Origin: an uncultured Lachnospiraceae bacterium
GTDB taxonomy: Bacteria > Bacillota > Clostridia > Lachnospirales > Lachnospiraceae
Direction: 5' to 3'
NCBI GenBank assembly: GCA_910579275.1
Contig: CAJTTO010000015.1
Span: 1-64,000, forward strand
DNA length: 64,000 bases
The notes under the pieces are model-generated. The model saw only the letters and a list, made by a program, of their open reading frames with translations, did no database searches and was not told the DNA's origin. This document shows, in pieces, positions 50,617-59,272 of the stretch; within the stretch, counting starts at the first letter, position 1; each line of letters starts with the position of its first letter. The translations under genes were made by a program, and so were the position numbers.

Positions 50617-52524
50617 ATGAACATTCAGATGCAGTTTTGTGGATTGGTTATTTTGATATTGCTGTTGTATTTCTATAAGAGGCAGGACACGGTCGGGCTT
50701 TTTACGGAGATTCTATTTAAGCGTGCACTCTATACAAGCATTGCCTGTCTGGTTCTTGATATCGTTTCGGTCTATCTTATCATGAGAATGGAGCAGTTTC
50801 CGCTGCTGCTTGTTCAGACAGAATGTAAAATGTATCTGGTATCGCTGGTGGGGACAGGATATGTGGCGCTGGTCTATGCCTGTTCGGATGCATTTCGGCT
50901 TGCGAAGGCAAATCAGATTGTCAAGATGATGGGGATTGCTGTCGCGATAGTCGCTTTGGTCATTTTTGCGCTGCCGATTCATATTTTTCGAGAGGAAAAC
51001 AGTGTGTACACGTATGGGCCTGCCTGTGCTGCCACTTATATCGGAGCTGTTTCTCTAATTCTTACCACCCTGTTTTATGTAACGGGCAATAAAAATGGTA
51101 TGAATCCAAGAAGAAGCAGGGCAATTAGAATCTGGATGACAATCTGGCTTGTTTCGGCTGTCATTCAGTTTTTTAACAGTCAGCTTCTGCTCGTGGGATT
51201 TGCAAGTGCCATCGGAATTGTGATTTTATTCTTCGAGCTTGAAAATCCAGAGGGCAACATTGACAGAAAATCCGGTTTATTCAATGCGCGGGCGTTCAAC
51301 GATTTCATGAGATACCGATATAACGGGGATGAGAGCAGCTGCGGGATGATGATTTCCCTTGAGAATGCGGGAATGAACGAGATACAGATTGAACAGACGG
51401 ATGATGTGATGCTGGAAGTGTCAGGATTTATCAAGAGAATACCTGAGGCGAAGAAGTTTAAGACAGATGACAAGGAATACGTGCTTGTCTTTGATAATAT
51501 AGAGAAGCTTGACAGGGCGTATGCGATGATAGACGACCGTTTCCAGAAAGAGTGGCTTGAAGAAAAGGACAATGTGGCACCCATTTTGCTTCATCCGCAC
51601 TATGTGCTGGTTCCGTCCGGAAAGGTGGCACAAAATGCGGAAGAAATGCTGGGACTTGTGAAATATTTCAGGGTGCATGGTATGGATAACCCCGAAAACC
51701 GCACATTGATTGTGGATGAGGACAGCGTTGCGAAAAAAAGGGCGCGGGAGGAGATGGTAACGGTTGTGATGGATGCAATCAAGGAGGACAGGGTCGAGGT
51801 ATTTTTCCAGCCAATCTACTCGACGCACGAGGAGAAATTTGTTTCGGCAGAAGCACTTGTGCGCATTCGGAAAGAGGATGGGGGCATTATTCCGCCCGGA
51901 CTGTTTATACCAATTGCAGAGGAAACCGGACTGATTGGAAAACTTGGAGAGCGCGTGTTCGAAAAGACGTGTGCCTTTATTAAGAACAGGAAACCGGAGC
52001 AGTACGGGGTGGCGTATATCGAAGTAAACTTGTCCGTGGTGCAGTGCGAGGACAGATCTCTGGCAAAAATGTACATAGACATGATGGACAGATATCAAGT
52101 CAATCCGGCGTTGATTAATCTGGAGATTACAGAATCGGCATCCATTATTATGAAAAAGACGCTGCTTGACAATATGAAGGCGCTGATAGATTACGGAGTG
52201 AGCTTTTCCCTTGATGATTTCGGAAATGGTGAGTCCAATTTGAATTATATTGTGGATATGCCGGTTCGCATTGTCAAGTTTGACAGGGACATGACACAGG
52301 CTTACTTTGAGAACGAGAAAGCAAAGTATGTACTGCATGCCGCGACGGACATGATACAGGGACTTGAGCTGAAAGTGGTCGCGGAGGGCGTTGAGACAGC
52401 GGAGCAGCTCAGAGAGCTGGAACGGCTGGGCATTGATTATATACAGGGATATTATTTCTCAAAACCTGTCGAGCCGGACAAATTTATCGAGTTTCTAAAA
52501 GTAAAAAACACTTTAGTTGGCTAA
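50617..52524 (+). CDS. membrane EAL-domain c-di-GMP phosphodiesterase with degenerate GGDEF
   Basis: 635-aa protein. Residues 1-205 hold about seven hydrophobic helices, starting CGLVILILLLYFYKRQD, a sensor-type membrane region. A degenerate GGDEF-like part follows (about 210-370; GLFNARAFNDFMRY, no GGDEF signature). The EAL domain (about 385-630) keeps the catalytic set: AEALVRI, YIEVNLSV, LEITES, LDDFGNG, VKFDRD, AEGVET and IQGYYFSKP. c-di-GMP hydrolysis is therefore likely. ATG 50617 follows AAAAGGAGGTTCGGTA. A terminator overlaps its stop codon. It is the second EAL protein in the window, with the same pattern of a dead cyclase domain. Confidence 0.93.
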   Translation: MNIQMQFCGLVILILLLYFYKRQDTVGLFTEILFKRALYTSIACLVLDIVSVYLIMRMEQFPLLLVQTECKMYLVSLVGTGYVALVYACSDAFRLAKANQIVKMMGIAVAIVALVIFALPIHIFREENSVYTYGPACAATYIGAVSLILTTLFYVTGNKNGMNPRRSRAIRIWMTIWLVSAVIQFFNSQLLLVGFASAIGIVILFFELENPEGNIDRKSGLFNARAFNDFMRYRYNGDESSCGMMISLENAGMNEIQIEQTDDVMLEVSGFIKRIPEAKKFKTDDKEYVLVFDNIEKLDRAYAMIDDRFQKEWLEEKDNVAPILLHPHYVLVPSGKVAQNAEEMLGLVKYFRVHGMDNPENRTLIVDEDSVAKKRAREEMVTVVMDAIKEDRVEVFFQPIYSTHEEKFVSAEALVRIRKEDGGIIPPGLFIPIAEETGLIGKLGERVFEKTCAFIKNRKPEQYGVAYIEVNLSVVQCEDRSLAKMYIDMMDRYQVNPALINLEITESASIIMKKTLLDNMKALIDYGVSFSLDDFGNGESNLNYIVDMPVRIVKFDRDMTQAYFENEKAKYVLHAATDMIQGLELKVVAEGVETAEQLRELERLGIDYIQGYYFSKPVEPDKFIEFLKVKNTLVG

Positions 52525-52534
52525 AGTGTTTTTT
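52506..52534 (+). terminator. terminator overlapping end of EAL gene
   Basis: AAAACACTTTAG and CTAAAGTGTTTTT pair around a 4-base loop; the stop codon TAA lies in the right arm. Confidence 0.85.
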
Positions 52535-52612
52535 AAGTACGACTCTAAATAACACTATACCACAATCATAAATATAAGTCTAGTATTTTTTTTGAGAAAA
52601 ACTTATAATATG

Positions 52613-52799
52613 GTAACAGTTCAGCCATGCAAAATTGAATATTCAAAATGCTGCTGGGAGCTTGCTCACATAAGGCATTTTGTATATTCAATTTTATAGG
52701 GCGGACGCCCGACATGAAATAAGTTGTCGGTAATAGCTAAAATCAATTGTCGGAATGCACAACCCGATAACTTATGAATGCGCATGGCTGAACGGTTAC
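52613..52799. mobile_element. 187-bp MITE-like element with 9-bp target duplication
   Basis: Ends GTAACAGTTCAGCCATGC and, reversed, GTAACCGTTCAGCCATGC are inverted repeats (17 of 18). TATAATATG flanks both sides (52604-52612 and 52800-52808). Two internal hairpins are nested: 52631-52651 with 52675-52695, and 52719-52730 with 52764-52775. No coding capacity. The GTAAC-GTTCAG termini are shared with the elements at 10476 and 18670. Confidence 0.82.
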
Positions 52800-52900
52800 T
52801 ATAATATGGTAACAGTAATACATATGTAACAAATCAATACGCAACCCCGCTGTACGGCATTACCGCGGGAAGTACGTGTACAAACCCTGAGACATGGGTA

Positions 52901-52957
52901 AGGAACTGTTCAAAAATAACCTGCATATCTTGACTTGTCTATTTCTGTACAGTTCCT
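52901..52957. repeat. 57-bp palindromic repeat
   Basis: AGGAACTGTTCAAAAATA and TATTTCTGTACAGTTCCT are inverted (15 of 18). The reverse complement aligns with 45427-45478 along its whole length, including the CAAGTCAAG core. It lies 45 bases before helD. Confidence 0.75.
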
Positions 52958-53001
52958 AAGAGGCTGCGATTGGCAGGCTTCTGGAAAGGTATGGTGTAAA
53001 T

Positions 53002-55068
53002 ATGTCAGAAAACAAAGCGGCGTCAGACAGACAGTGGAAGATGGAGGAGGAACATTTGAAGGAGTGCAGGGCGCTGATTGCCTCCAATATTGACTTGTAC
53101 GAGCAGCAGTTTGAAAAACGCCACATGGAGACCAAAGCGCTGTTCGACGAAGTGCAGAGCGGCAATGTCGAGCTGTATGACCAGATGATGGCGTCAAAGA
53201 GTCTTGAGGAGCACAGTTTTAACCAGCTGCACAAAAACCAGTCGGCTTACGAGAAGCCTTTTTTTGGGAGAATTGATTACCGCAATCTCGATGAAAGGCT
53301 GTTTGAGTCCATATATATCGGCAAGCATGGTGTTTTCAAAAACCGGACAGATGTTGCCGTGGTTGACTGGCGCGCGCCGATATCGACAGTGTATTACGAA
53401 AATGAGCTTGGAGAGGGAACATACAGTATACCGGACAGCAAAAGTGACGGAAAAGGACGTGCGTACCGCATTGACCTCAGCCTGAAGCGGACATACGATA
53501 TCGAGAACGGAACGCTTCAGGGGTTTTATGACAGTGATGTCGCTGCAAATGACGAGCTGCTGGTCAAGTATTTGAGCAAGAACAGAGATGCGGTACTCGG
53601 TGATATTATCGCAACAATTCAAAAAGAGCAGAACGAAATCATAAGGGAAAGCCCGTTTCACAACGTCCTTGTCCAGGGCGTGGCGGGCAGCGGGAAGACG
53701 ACCGTGGCGATGCACAGGATTTCCTATATTATGTACAACTACAAAGAGCGGTTTACCTCAAATGAGTTCTGCATTGTGGGCGGGAGCGATATCCTGATAG
53801 ACTATATTACGGGCGGACTTCCGGAGCTGGATGTATATGACGTGAAGCACATGCGCATGGATGAGCTTCTTGTACACCTGTTAAAAAGGGAGTGGAAGAA
53901 AAAATATAAAATTGTGCCGCCGTCGCCAAACCTTGCATGGAAAAGCAAGATGCTTTTCGCAAACGAGCTGGAGCATTATCTTCAGATGCTGCGCGGCCAT
54001 ATCCTCGCAAACTGCGTGGTGTGCGATGAGGACATCGGCATGCTCCTGTCACAGAAAAGCAATGATGATTTTATTAAAGGAAATCCCGATTATTCGATTA
54101 ACAGGCTACTGGTGACGCTCGACGAAAGACTCCGTGCCCGCATAAAATTACAGTGTCAGGGACGTGAGGAGATTGGGATTTTTAAGAAAAAGCTTGCACA
54201 GTACAAAAACTATTTTGGGAGCCACTGTTATAAGGGCAGCGTAGTAAATTTATATATTCAGTTTTTGGAAGCCTACGGAAATACGTACTATATCAATATG
54301 GATGAAGTGATCGGAAACGTGTCGCGCGGAATGTTCGATGTGTATGATGCTGCGGCAATGCTGTTGATTTATTACAGGGCTTTGCAGAAAAAACCGGATG
54401 ATGAGTTTGGGCAGATTTTTATTGACGAGGCGCAGGATTTTGGGCCGATTGTGTATTATGCGCTCAAAACGGTGCTTCCGGAGTGCTTTTTTACAATTAT
54501 GGGCGATGTGTCCCAGAATGTCAATTATGAGTGCGGCATGAACGAGTGGAACGATATGCAGCAGAAAATATTTGACGGAAGCGCGGACAGGTTTTGTGTT
54601 CTTGCCAAAAGCTACCGGAATACGATTGAGATATCGGATTTTGCCGGGAAAATTTTGAGCAGTGCCTCAAGGGGAGCATATAAAATTGAACCGGTTATCC
54701 GGCACGGGGAGCCTGTACATTTTGTGGAGAACATATCCGCGGAGGAGGCAGCCGGGCTGTCCGCGGACATCATATCGGATATGCAGAAAAAAGGCTATGA
54801 GACGCTGGCGGTTATCTGTTTTTCCGATGCGGAAAAGGAGCATGTCACCAAGCGGCTCGGGCGGCAGGTGCAGCTTACGGACTCGGACAAAAGCGGTTTC
54901 AGCAAAGGCGTCATGGTGCTTACGGTGCCGGAGACAAAAGGTCTTGAGTTTGACTGCGTGCTTCTCTGGAAACCGGATTTAAAAGGCTACAAGGACAACC
55001 CAAAGCTTGCAAAGCTCTTGTATGTAGCCGCGACGCGGGCACTGCATGAATTGTTTGTCATTGAATAA
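53002..55068 (+). CDS. helD: HelD-like RNA polymerase recycling ATPase (UvrD/Rep family)
   Basis: 688-aa SF1 helicase-like ATPase that in Gram-positive bacteria frees stalled RNA polymerase. The N-terminal coiled coil (about 1-70) precedes GRIDYRNLDERLFESIYIGK and VVDWRAPISTVYYENELGEG, hallmark of HelD. Walker A is VQGVAGSGKTTVAMHR near residues 224-239; Walker B is IFIDEAQDFGPIVYY. Late helicase motifs include CVLAKSYRNTIEISDFA, VLTVPETKGLEFDCV and LLYVAATRALHELFV. The protein is somewhat shorter than B. subtilis HelD (774 aa). ATG 53002 is preceded by GGAAAGGTATGGTGTAAAT. Its promoter region holds the two repeats listed above. Confidence 0.92.
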   Translation: MSENKAASDRQWKMEEEHLKECRALIASNIDLYEQQFEKRHMETKALFDEVQSGNVELYDQMMASKSLEEHSFNQLHKNQSAYEKPFFGRIDYRNLDERLFESIYIGKHGVFKNRTDVAVVDWRAPISTVYYENELGEGTYSIPDSKSDGKGRAYRIDLSLKRTYDIENGTLQGFYDSDVAANDELLVKYLSKNRDAVLGDIIATIQKEQNEIIRESPFHNVLVQGVAGSGKTTVAMHRISYIMYNYKERFTSNEFCIVGGSDILIDYITGGLPELDVYDVKHMRMDELLVHLLKREWKKKYKIVPPSPNLAWKSKMLFANELEHYLQMLRGHILANCVVCDEDIGMLLSQKSNDDFIKGNPDYSINRLLVTLDERLRARIKLQCQGREEIGIFKKKLAQYKNYFGSHCYKGSVVNLYIQFLEAYGNTYYINMDEVIGNVSRGMFDVYDAAAMLLIYYRALQKKPDDEFGQIFIDEAQDFGPIVYYALKTVLPECFFTIMGDVSQNVNYECGMNEWNDMQQKIFDGSADRFCVLAKSYRNTIEISDFAGKILSSASRGAYKIEPVIRHGEPVHFVENISAEEAAGLSADIISDMQKKGYETLAVICFSDAEKEHVTKRLGRQVQLTDSDKSGFSKGVMVLTVPETKGLEFDCVLLWKPDLKGYKDNPKLAKLLYVAATRALHELFVIE

Positions 55069-55198
55069 TAAAACGGCGTATGGTACAATAATGCCTGTAT
55101 AGTCAATGAGAAGAATCAACGCGTTTATGAAAAGTGCTGCTTTACAAGCGGCTCTTTTCATGAAGCATGGGATAATACGTTTTAAGCGGAGGATTATT

Positions 55199-56497
55199 GT
55201 GGAGAATAGATACAAGGTACATAAGCTGAATAAACCAATCGACTGGCTTGTTGAGGTTCCGGGTTCCAAAAGCATGACGAACAGGGCGCTTCTGATGGCG
55301 GCACTGGCAGACGGCACAACGACATTAAAGGGTGTGCTGTTCAGCGACGATTCAAGGAACTTCCTTGGTTCCTTGCAGTCACTCGGCTTTAAGGTGGACA
55401 TTGATGTGCGTGAAAAAGTTGTCACCGTCGTCGGTTTGAATGGAAGGATTCCTGTAAATGAGGGGGAAATCTACGTCGGCAGTGCAGGTACGGCGGCACG
55501 CTTTCTGACGGCAATGCTGGCACTGGCTGAGGGCACGTTTGTGGTAAATGCCTCGGAACAGATGAAAAAGCGACCAATGAAGCCGCTTTTTGACGTTCTG
55601 GAAAGCATGGGGGCAGAGATTACTTGTCTGGAGCAAGAAGGATTTCTGCCAGTGAAAATCAAGGGAATCGGCGGCAGACTGCCGGCGGACGAAATGTGTT
55701 GTCTCAAGCTTGACATCAGCAAAAGCACACAGTTTTTAAGTGCGCTGATGCTGGTATCACCGATGGTAAAACAGGGACTTAGGATTGAGATAACAAGTGA
55801 GCGCAAAGATGGGTCCTATATACGGATAACGCGGAAAATGATGGAACAGCTTGGCGCAAGGGTTGACTTTGACGGAACCTGCTATACTATGTGCGGTGAC
55901 AATTCCTATACGCCCGGGTGCTGCCGGATTGAGCCGGATGTGTCGGCGGCATGTTATTTTTATGCGGCGGCAGCGCTTACAGGCGGACGAGCCGTGGTAA
56001 AAAATGTCACATGGGCATGCATGCAGGGGGACTTAAAGTTTATCAGGCTGCTCGGGGAAATGGGCTGTAAAATCAGTGAGACGCCGGACGGAATAGAAGT
56101 GCAGGGCGTACCGGGAGGAAAATTAAAAGGAATTACCGTCGACATGAAGGACTTTTCGGATCAGGCTATGACGCTTGCCGCGATAGCACCCTTTGCGGAT
56201 GGCGTTGTGCGCATCGAAAACATCGGGCACATCAGGCTTCAGGAATCAGACCGCATCCATGCGATTGCCACGGAGCTTTCCAGACTGGGCGTCCGGTGTG
56301 ATGAGGAGCCGGATGCCGTCACAATATATCCCGGCGAGCCAAAGGCGGCAGTTGTGCACACATATGACGACCACCGCATGGCGATGGCATTTGCACTGAC
56401 GGGGCTGCGGACAGAGGGTGTTGAGATTGCAGATCCGATGTGCTGTGCAAAGACATTTGAGACATACTTTGCTGTGCTTGACAGACTGTGCCAATAA
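55199..56497 (+). CDS. aroA: 3-phosphoshikimate 1-carboxyvinyltransferase (EPSP synthase)
   Basis: 432-aa enzyme of the shikimate pathway joining phosphoenolpyruvate to shikimate 3-phosphate. VPGSKSMTNRALLMAALADG is the N-terminal substrate motif, VGSAGTAARFLTAMLALAEG the LxNxGTA-type motif, RIQESDRI-like HIRLQESDRIHAIATEL the late signature, and TYDDHRMAMAFALTGL the C-terminal motif. GTG 55199 is the best start: GCGGAGGATTATT is just upstream, and the length then equals the family. A frame open from 55106 is rejected. The alanine after GT (GTAAR) is seen; sensitivity to inhibitors cannot be judged here. Confidence 0.96.
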   Translation: MENRYKVHKLNKPIDWLVEVPGSKSMTNRALLMAALADGTTTLKGVLFSDDSRNFLGSLQSLGFKVDIDVREKVVTVVGLNGRIPVNEGEIYVGSAGTAARFLTAMLALAEGTFVVNASEQMKKRPMKPLFDVLESMGAEITCLEQEGFLPVKIKGIGGRLPADEMCCLKLDISKSTQFLSALMLVSPMVKQGLRIEITSERKDGSYIRITRKMMEQLGARVDFDGTCYTMCGDNSYTPGCCRIEPDVSAACYFYAAAALTGGRAVVKNVTWACMQGDLKFIRLLGEMGCKISETPDGIEVQGVPGGKLKGITVDMKDFSDQAMTLAAIAPFADGVVRIENIGHIRLQESDRIHAIATELSRLGVRCDEEPDAVTIYPGEPKAAVVHTYDDHRMAMAFALTGLRTEGVEIADPMCCAKTFETYFAVLDRLCQ

Positions 56498-56541
56498 GGA
56501 TTTTTCGCACGGCATTCATGGCGCAAAAATGCTGTATCATC

Positions 56542-56575
56542 AAAACAGCGCGGAAATCAATATCCGCGCTGTTTT
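56542..56575. terminator. bidirectional terminator between aroA and lipase gene
   Basis: AAAACAGCGCGGA and TCCGCGCTGTTTT are perfect 13-bp complements with an 8-base loop. The end of the lipase frame falls inside it. Confidence 0.88.
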
Positions 56576-57873
56576 AAGTCTGCCACAAGCCGCACATAAA
56601 ATTCACGCACATCAAATTCGGAAATGTTTTCGCGGTTTAAGTCAATCATGTCGCCGTGCGAGATGCCGCGCGTGCCGTTTACAGTGAGCATTTTGTAAGA
56701 ACTGCCCCAAGGAAAGGAAGTCTCGCCCACAAGCCCATCGTTTGCACCGTCAAAATATTTGGCGAGATGATAGGTAAAGTTTAGCGGAAAACGTCCGCCG
56801 GCAGATTTGTTGAGCTTTGAGCCGATACTCTGATACAGTACACCGGGTACATCGGGAAACATACTGTTAAAGCTTTTGCAAAAGGACGCTGTCAGGTTAT
56901 GGACTGCTGCGAGAAAGTCGGGGGCAGGGTCACCCAGCTTTTTCAGTGCGGCATTGTACGTTTTTGCCACGGCGTCCTGCTCTGCCTGCGGAATTTTTGT
57001 GAGCAGGTAATCGGCAAACTCACATCCCCTATGCGGCGTGTTGACTGTGGTCAGAGACGCCACGTGCGCTGCAATGCCGGGCAGATTCAGCGCGCGCCGG
57101 CAGTCGAGGCCTCCTTTGGAGTGCGCAATGATATTAACCTTTTCACATCCCGTCTCCTGAATGATTTCCCGAATTCTTGCCGCGAGCTCGCCGGCACTGT
57201 TTTCAACAGAGGCTGCGGACTGGTGGTTTCCATAGAATATGCGCGCACCGTTTGTCTCGAGTGCTTTGGGAATGCGTCCCCAATAGTTGAAGTATCTGAA
57301 ATCGCGGAAAAATACGCCGTGAACCATGAGGACAGGGTATTTTGTTGCGCAAATCCGCTGCGTGTGGCGCTGCTCGTCCAGTATCATTTTCCGGTTTTCT
57401 GTTTCAATCTCATCCGATACAATTTGAATCATCCGGCCGAGTACAATCAGGTGGACAATTGGTATCATGCCGCAGATGACTGCAATAACGCGTGTCTTAA
57501 TTCCAAGCTGTTCCGACGAAAAAAATATGCGCAGCATCCCGTTCCAGAAAACAATCGCTTCGAGGAGAATCGCAAACAGTGTATTGAGAATCCACAGTCT
57601 GGGATTTTCAAATATGGTGTCAACGGACAAAAATCCTGTAAAACCGAGGATGAACAAGGCAAAGGACAAAGCCGTGGAACCGAGAAACGCTATGAGCAGG
57701 GCTTTTCCTTTTGCGCAGTTTTTGAGACGTTTTGTGCGCGGCAGGCGAAATGCCGGAAAGAAATTGCCCGCAATAAATAATGGTAAAAATACCCAGAACA
57801 GGCTGGAACATTCCTTGATGACAAAAAAATTGGACGCCATAAAATAAATCAGTGAAAAAAGAAGATAGCCCAT
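56557..57873 (-). CDS. membrane-anchored lipase / alpha-beta hydrolase
   Basis: 438-aa protein. The first 150 residues hold four to five membrane helices (LFSLIYFMASNFFVIKECSS; ALLIAFLGSTALSFALFILG; VIAVICGMIPIVHLIVLG). A lipase-like alpha/beta hydrolase domain follows: YPVLMVHGVFFRDFRYFNYW has the oxyanion HG, NIIAHSKGGLDCRRAL the nucleophile Ser in AHSKG (Ala replaces the first Gly of GxSxG, as in Bacillus lipases), NDGLVGETSF a probable Asp, and GISHGDMIDL the His. The domain most likely faces outside. Start ATG 57873 with GGAAAGGAATATACAATC before it. Substrate unknown; triacylglycerol or membrane lipid is plausible. Confidence 0.85.
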   Translation of the reverse strand: MGYLLFSLIYFMASNFFVIKECSSLFWVFLPLFIAGNFFPAFRLPRTKRLKNCAKGKALLIAFLGSTALSFALFILGFTGFLSVDTIFENPRLWILNTLFAILLEAIVFWNGMLRIFFSSEQLGIKTRVIAVICGMIPIVHLIVLGRMIQIVSDEIETENRKMILDEQRHTQRICATKYPVLMVHGVFFRDFRYFNYWGRIPKALETNGARIFYGNHQSAASVENSAGELAARIREIIQETGCEKVNIIAHSKGGLDCRRALNLPGIAAHVASLTTVNTPHRGCEFADYLLTKIPQAEQDAVAKTYNAALKKLGDPAPDFLAAVHNLTASFCKSFNSMFPDVPGVLYQSIGSKLNKSAGGRFPLNFTYHLAKYFDGANDGLVGETSFPWGSSYKMLTVNGTRGISHGDMIDLNRENISEFDVREFYVRLVADLKQRGY

Positions 57874-57948
57874 GATTGTATATTCCTTTCCTTTTATCGG
57901 GTGTTTTTTCTATTGTATACCACTAAATGCAGATATGCAACAAAGTGC

Positions 57949-57977
57949 TTGCATTTTTGGAATGGCTGTGCTATTCT
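57949..57977 (+). promoter_or_regulatory. candidate promoter of ABC exporter operon
   Basis: TTGCAT at 57949-57954 and TATTCT at 57972-57977 with a 17-bp spacer, about 70 bases before the leader peptide. Match is modest. Confidence 0.4.
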
Positions 57978-58045
57978 ATTGAAAACTTATAGACAGACAA
58001 AAGCTTAGGCTTTTATCGGGACAATGTAAAATAGGAGACAATGAT

Positions 58046-58123
58046 ATGTTAATTTATAAAAATGTTCTATTTATGTCGATTATTCAGCAGCAGCAGATTT
58101 CTCATGGTACGGTCGAAGCATGA
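58046..58123 (+). CDS. putative 25-aa leader peptide
   Basis: A 25-codon frame beginning MLIYKNVLFMSIIQQQQISH and ending GTVEA sits 160 bases before the ABC ATPase gene. ATAGGAGACAATGAT upstream is a good ribosome site. The run of four Gln codons (CAGCAGCAGCAG) is notable. It ends 22 bases before the first of several mutually exclusive RNA hairpins. A leader role is inferred from this arrangement. Confidence 0.5.
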   Translation: MLIYKNVLFMSIIQQQQISHGTVEA

Positions 58124-58145
58124 TTTTAGCATAAAACAGCAAAAT

Positions 58146-58253
58146 CGCATGGCCGTAGGATGAGAAGTCTTATTTGGCTATGCGGTAATCGAGGGATAGA
58201 TGGGAGAACCGCATGGTATATGCACATAGGTGTATGTAACAGCGGTTTTTTTA
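58146..58253 (+). promoter_or_regulatory. candidate transcription attenuator
   Basis: Four segments can pair in two ways. A (58146-58154, CGCATGGCC) pairs with B (58176-58186, GGCTATGCGGT). B can instead pair with C (58207-58216, AACCGCATGG). C pairs with D (58242-58247, GCGGTT) in a terminator with an extended inner stem and seven Ts. A:B leaves C:D (stop); B:C prevents it (readthrough). This is the classic attenuation layout, with a leader peptide upstream and an ABC operon downstream. Confidence 0.6.
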
Positions 58254-58282
58254 TATTTTATAAAATATAGGGAGGAATAAAG

Positions 58283-59272
58283 ATGAAAGCGATTCAGGCA
58301 GAGGGACTGGCAAAGACATTTCGTGTGAGACAAAAGGAAAATGGGATGAAAGGCAGCATTAAGTCCGTTTTTCACCCTCGGACTGAGGAAGTGCGGGCAG
58401 TCGACAACGTATCTTTTTCGGTGGAGGAGGGCGAGATTCTCGCGTTCATTGGTCCGAATGGCGCGGGAAAGAGCACGACGATAAAAATGCTGACCGGCAT
58501 TCTCTATCCGGACGGCGGCAAAGTGGAAGTGCTCGGAATTGACCCTGTAAAAAAGAGAAGGCAGCTTGCCTATCAAATTGGAACGGTGTTCGGACAGAAA
58601 GAACAGCTGTGGACACACCTTACGCCATATGACAATTTTAAGTTTTTTGCTGCAATCTATGATATTCCGGACAGGGAAGCCGACGCACGTATCCGAGAGC
58701 TGGGGGAGACGTTTGAACTGGGGGCGTTTATCAATACGCCGGTCAGGAATCTGTCACTGGGACAGCGCATCCGATGTGAGATTGTGGCATCCCTGATTCA
58801 CAGACCAAGCGTGCTGTTTCTGGACGAACCGACTATCGGGCTGGATCCCGTGGTAAAAGAAAATATCCGCCAGCTTATTAAGCAGATGAATAAGGAACTT
58901 CACACGACTATTTTCCTGACAAGTCATGACATAGGGGATATTGAGAAGCTCTGCAAGCGCATAATCATTGTGAATGCGGGCAGGATTGTTCTGGACGATA
59001 CCATGCAGAACCTGAAGTACCATTACCTGAATAAAAAAATTGTGGAGATGAAACTGCAGGAGGAGACATCACTTGTACCGGCACAGGGCATCACCATTTT
59101 AAAGGAAAAGGGGTGTCATGTAAAGCTGGAAGTGGACACGACAAAAATGCGGATTAACGAAGCGCTTGCACACATTGACGCAGAGCATGTGGAGGACATC
59201 AATATTTCAAATGTCCCGCTCGAGAATATCATAATGGAAATCTATAAAGGCAGGAACGGAGGGGCGGCATGA
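58283..59272 (+). CDS. ABC transporter ATP-binding protein (COG4586-like)
   Basis: 329-aa ATPase of an ABC-2 type exporter. Walker A GPNGAGKST lies near residues 57-65, the Q-loop in GTVFGQKEQLWTHL, the signature LSLGQRIR near 156 and Walker B VLFLDEPTIGLDP near 176. The H-loop is in FLTSHDIGDIEKL. The early segment with MKGSIKSVFHPRTEEVRAVD before Walker A and the C-terminal extra domain fit the COG4586 group, which goes with COG4587 and COG3694 permeases. ATG 58283 follows AGGGAGGAATAAAG. Overlap with the next gene is 4 bases (ATGA). Substrate unknown; an antibiotic or lipid-like compound is possible. Confidence 0.93.
   Translation: MKAIQAEGLAKTFRVRQKENGMKGSIKSVFHPRTEEVRAVDNVSFSVEEGEILAFIGPNGAGKSTTIKMLTGILYPDGGKVEVLGIDPVKKRRQLAYQIGTVFGQKEQLWTHLTPYDNFKFFAAIYDIPDREADARIRELGETFELGAFINTPVRNLSLGQRIRCEIVASLIHRPSVLFLDEPTIGLDPVVKENIRQLIKQMNKELHTTIFLTSHDIGDIEKLCKRIIIVNAGRIVLDDTMQNLKYHYLNKKIVEMKLQEETSLVPAQGITILKEKGCHVKLEVDTTKMRINEALAHIDAEHVEDINISNVPLENIIMEIYKGRNGGAA

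Noticed and set aside
55106..55198. 31-codon N-terminal extension of AroA
   Set aside because: GTG 55199 has GGAGG at ideal spacing and gives the normal family length.
56899..57780. 293-codon plus-strand frame opposite the lipase gene
   Set aside because: Antisense to a protein with clear membrane helices and lipase motifs.
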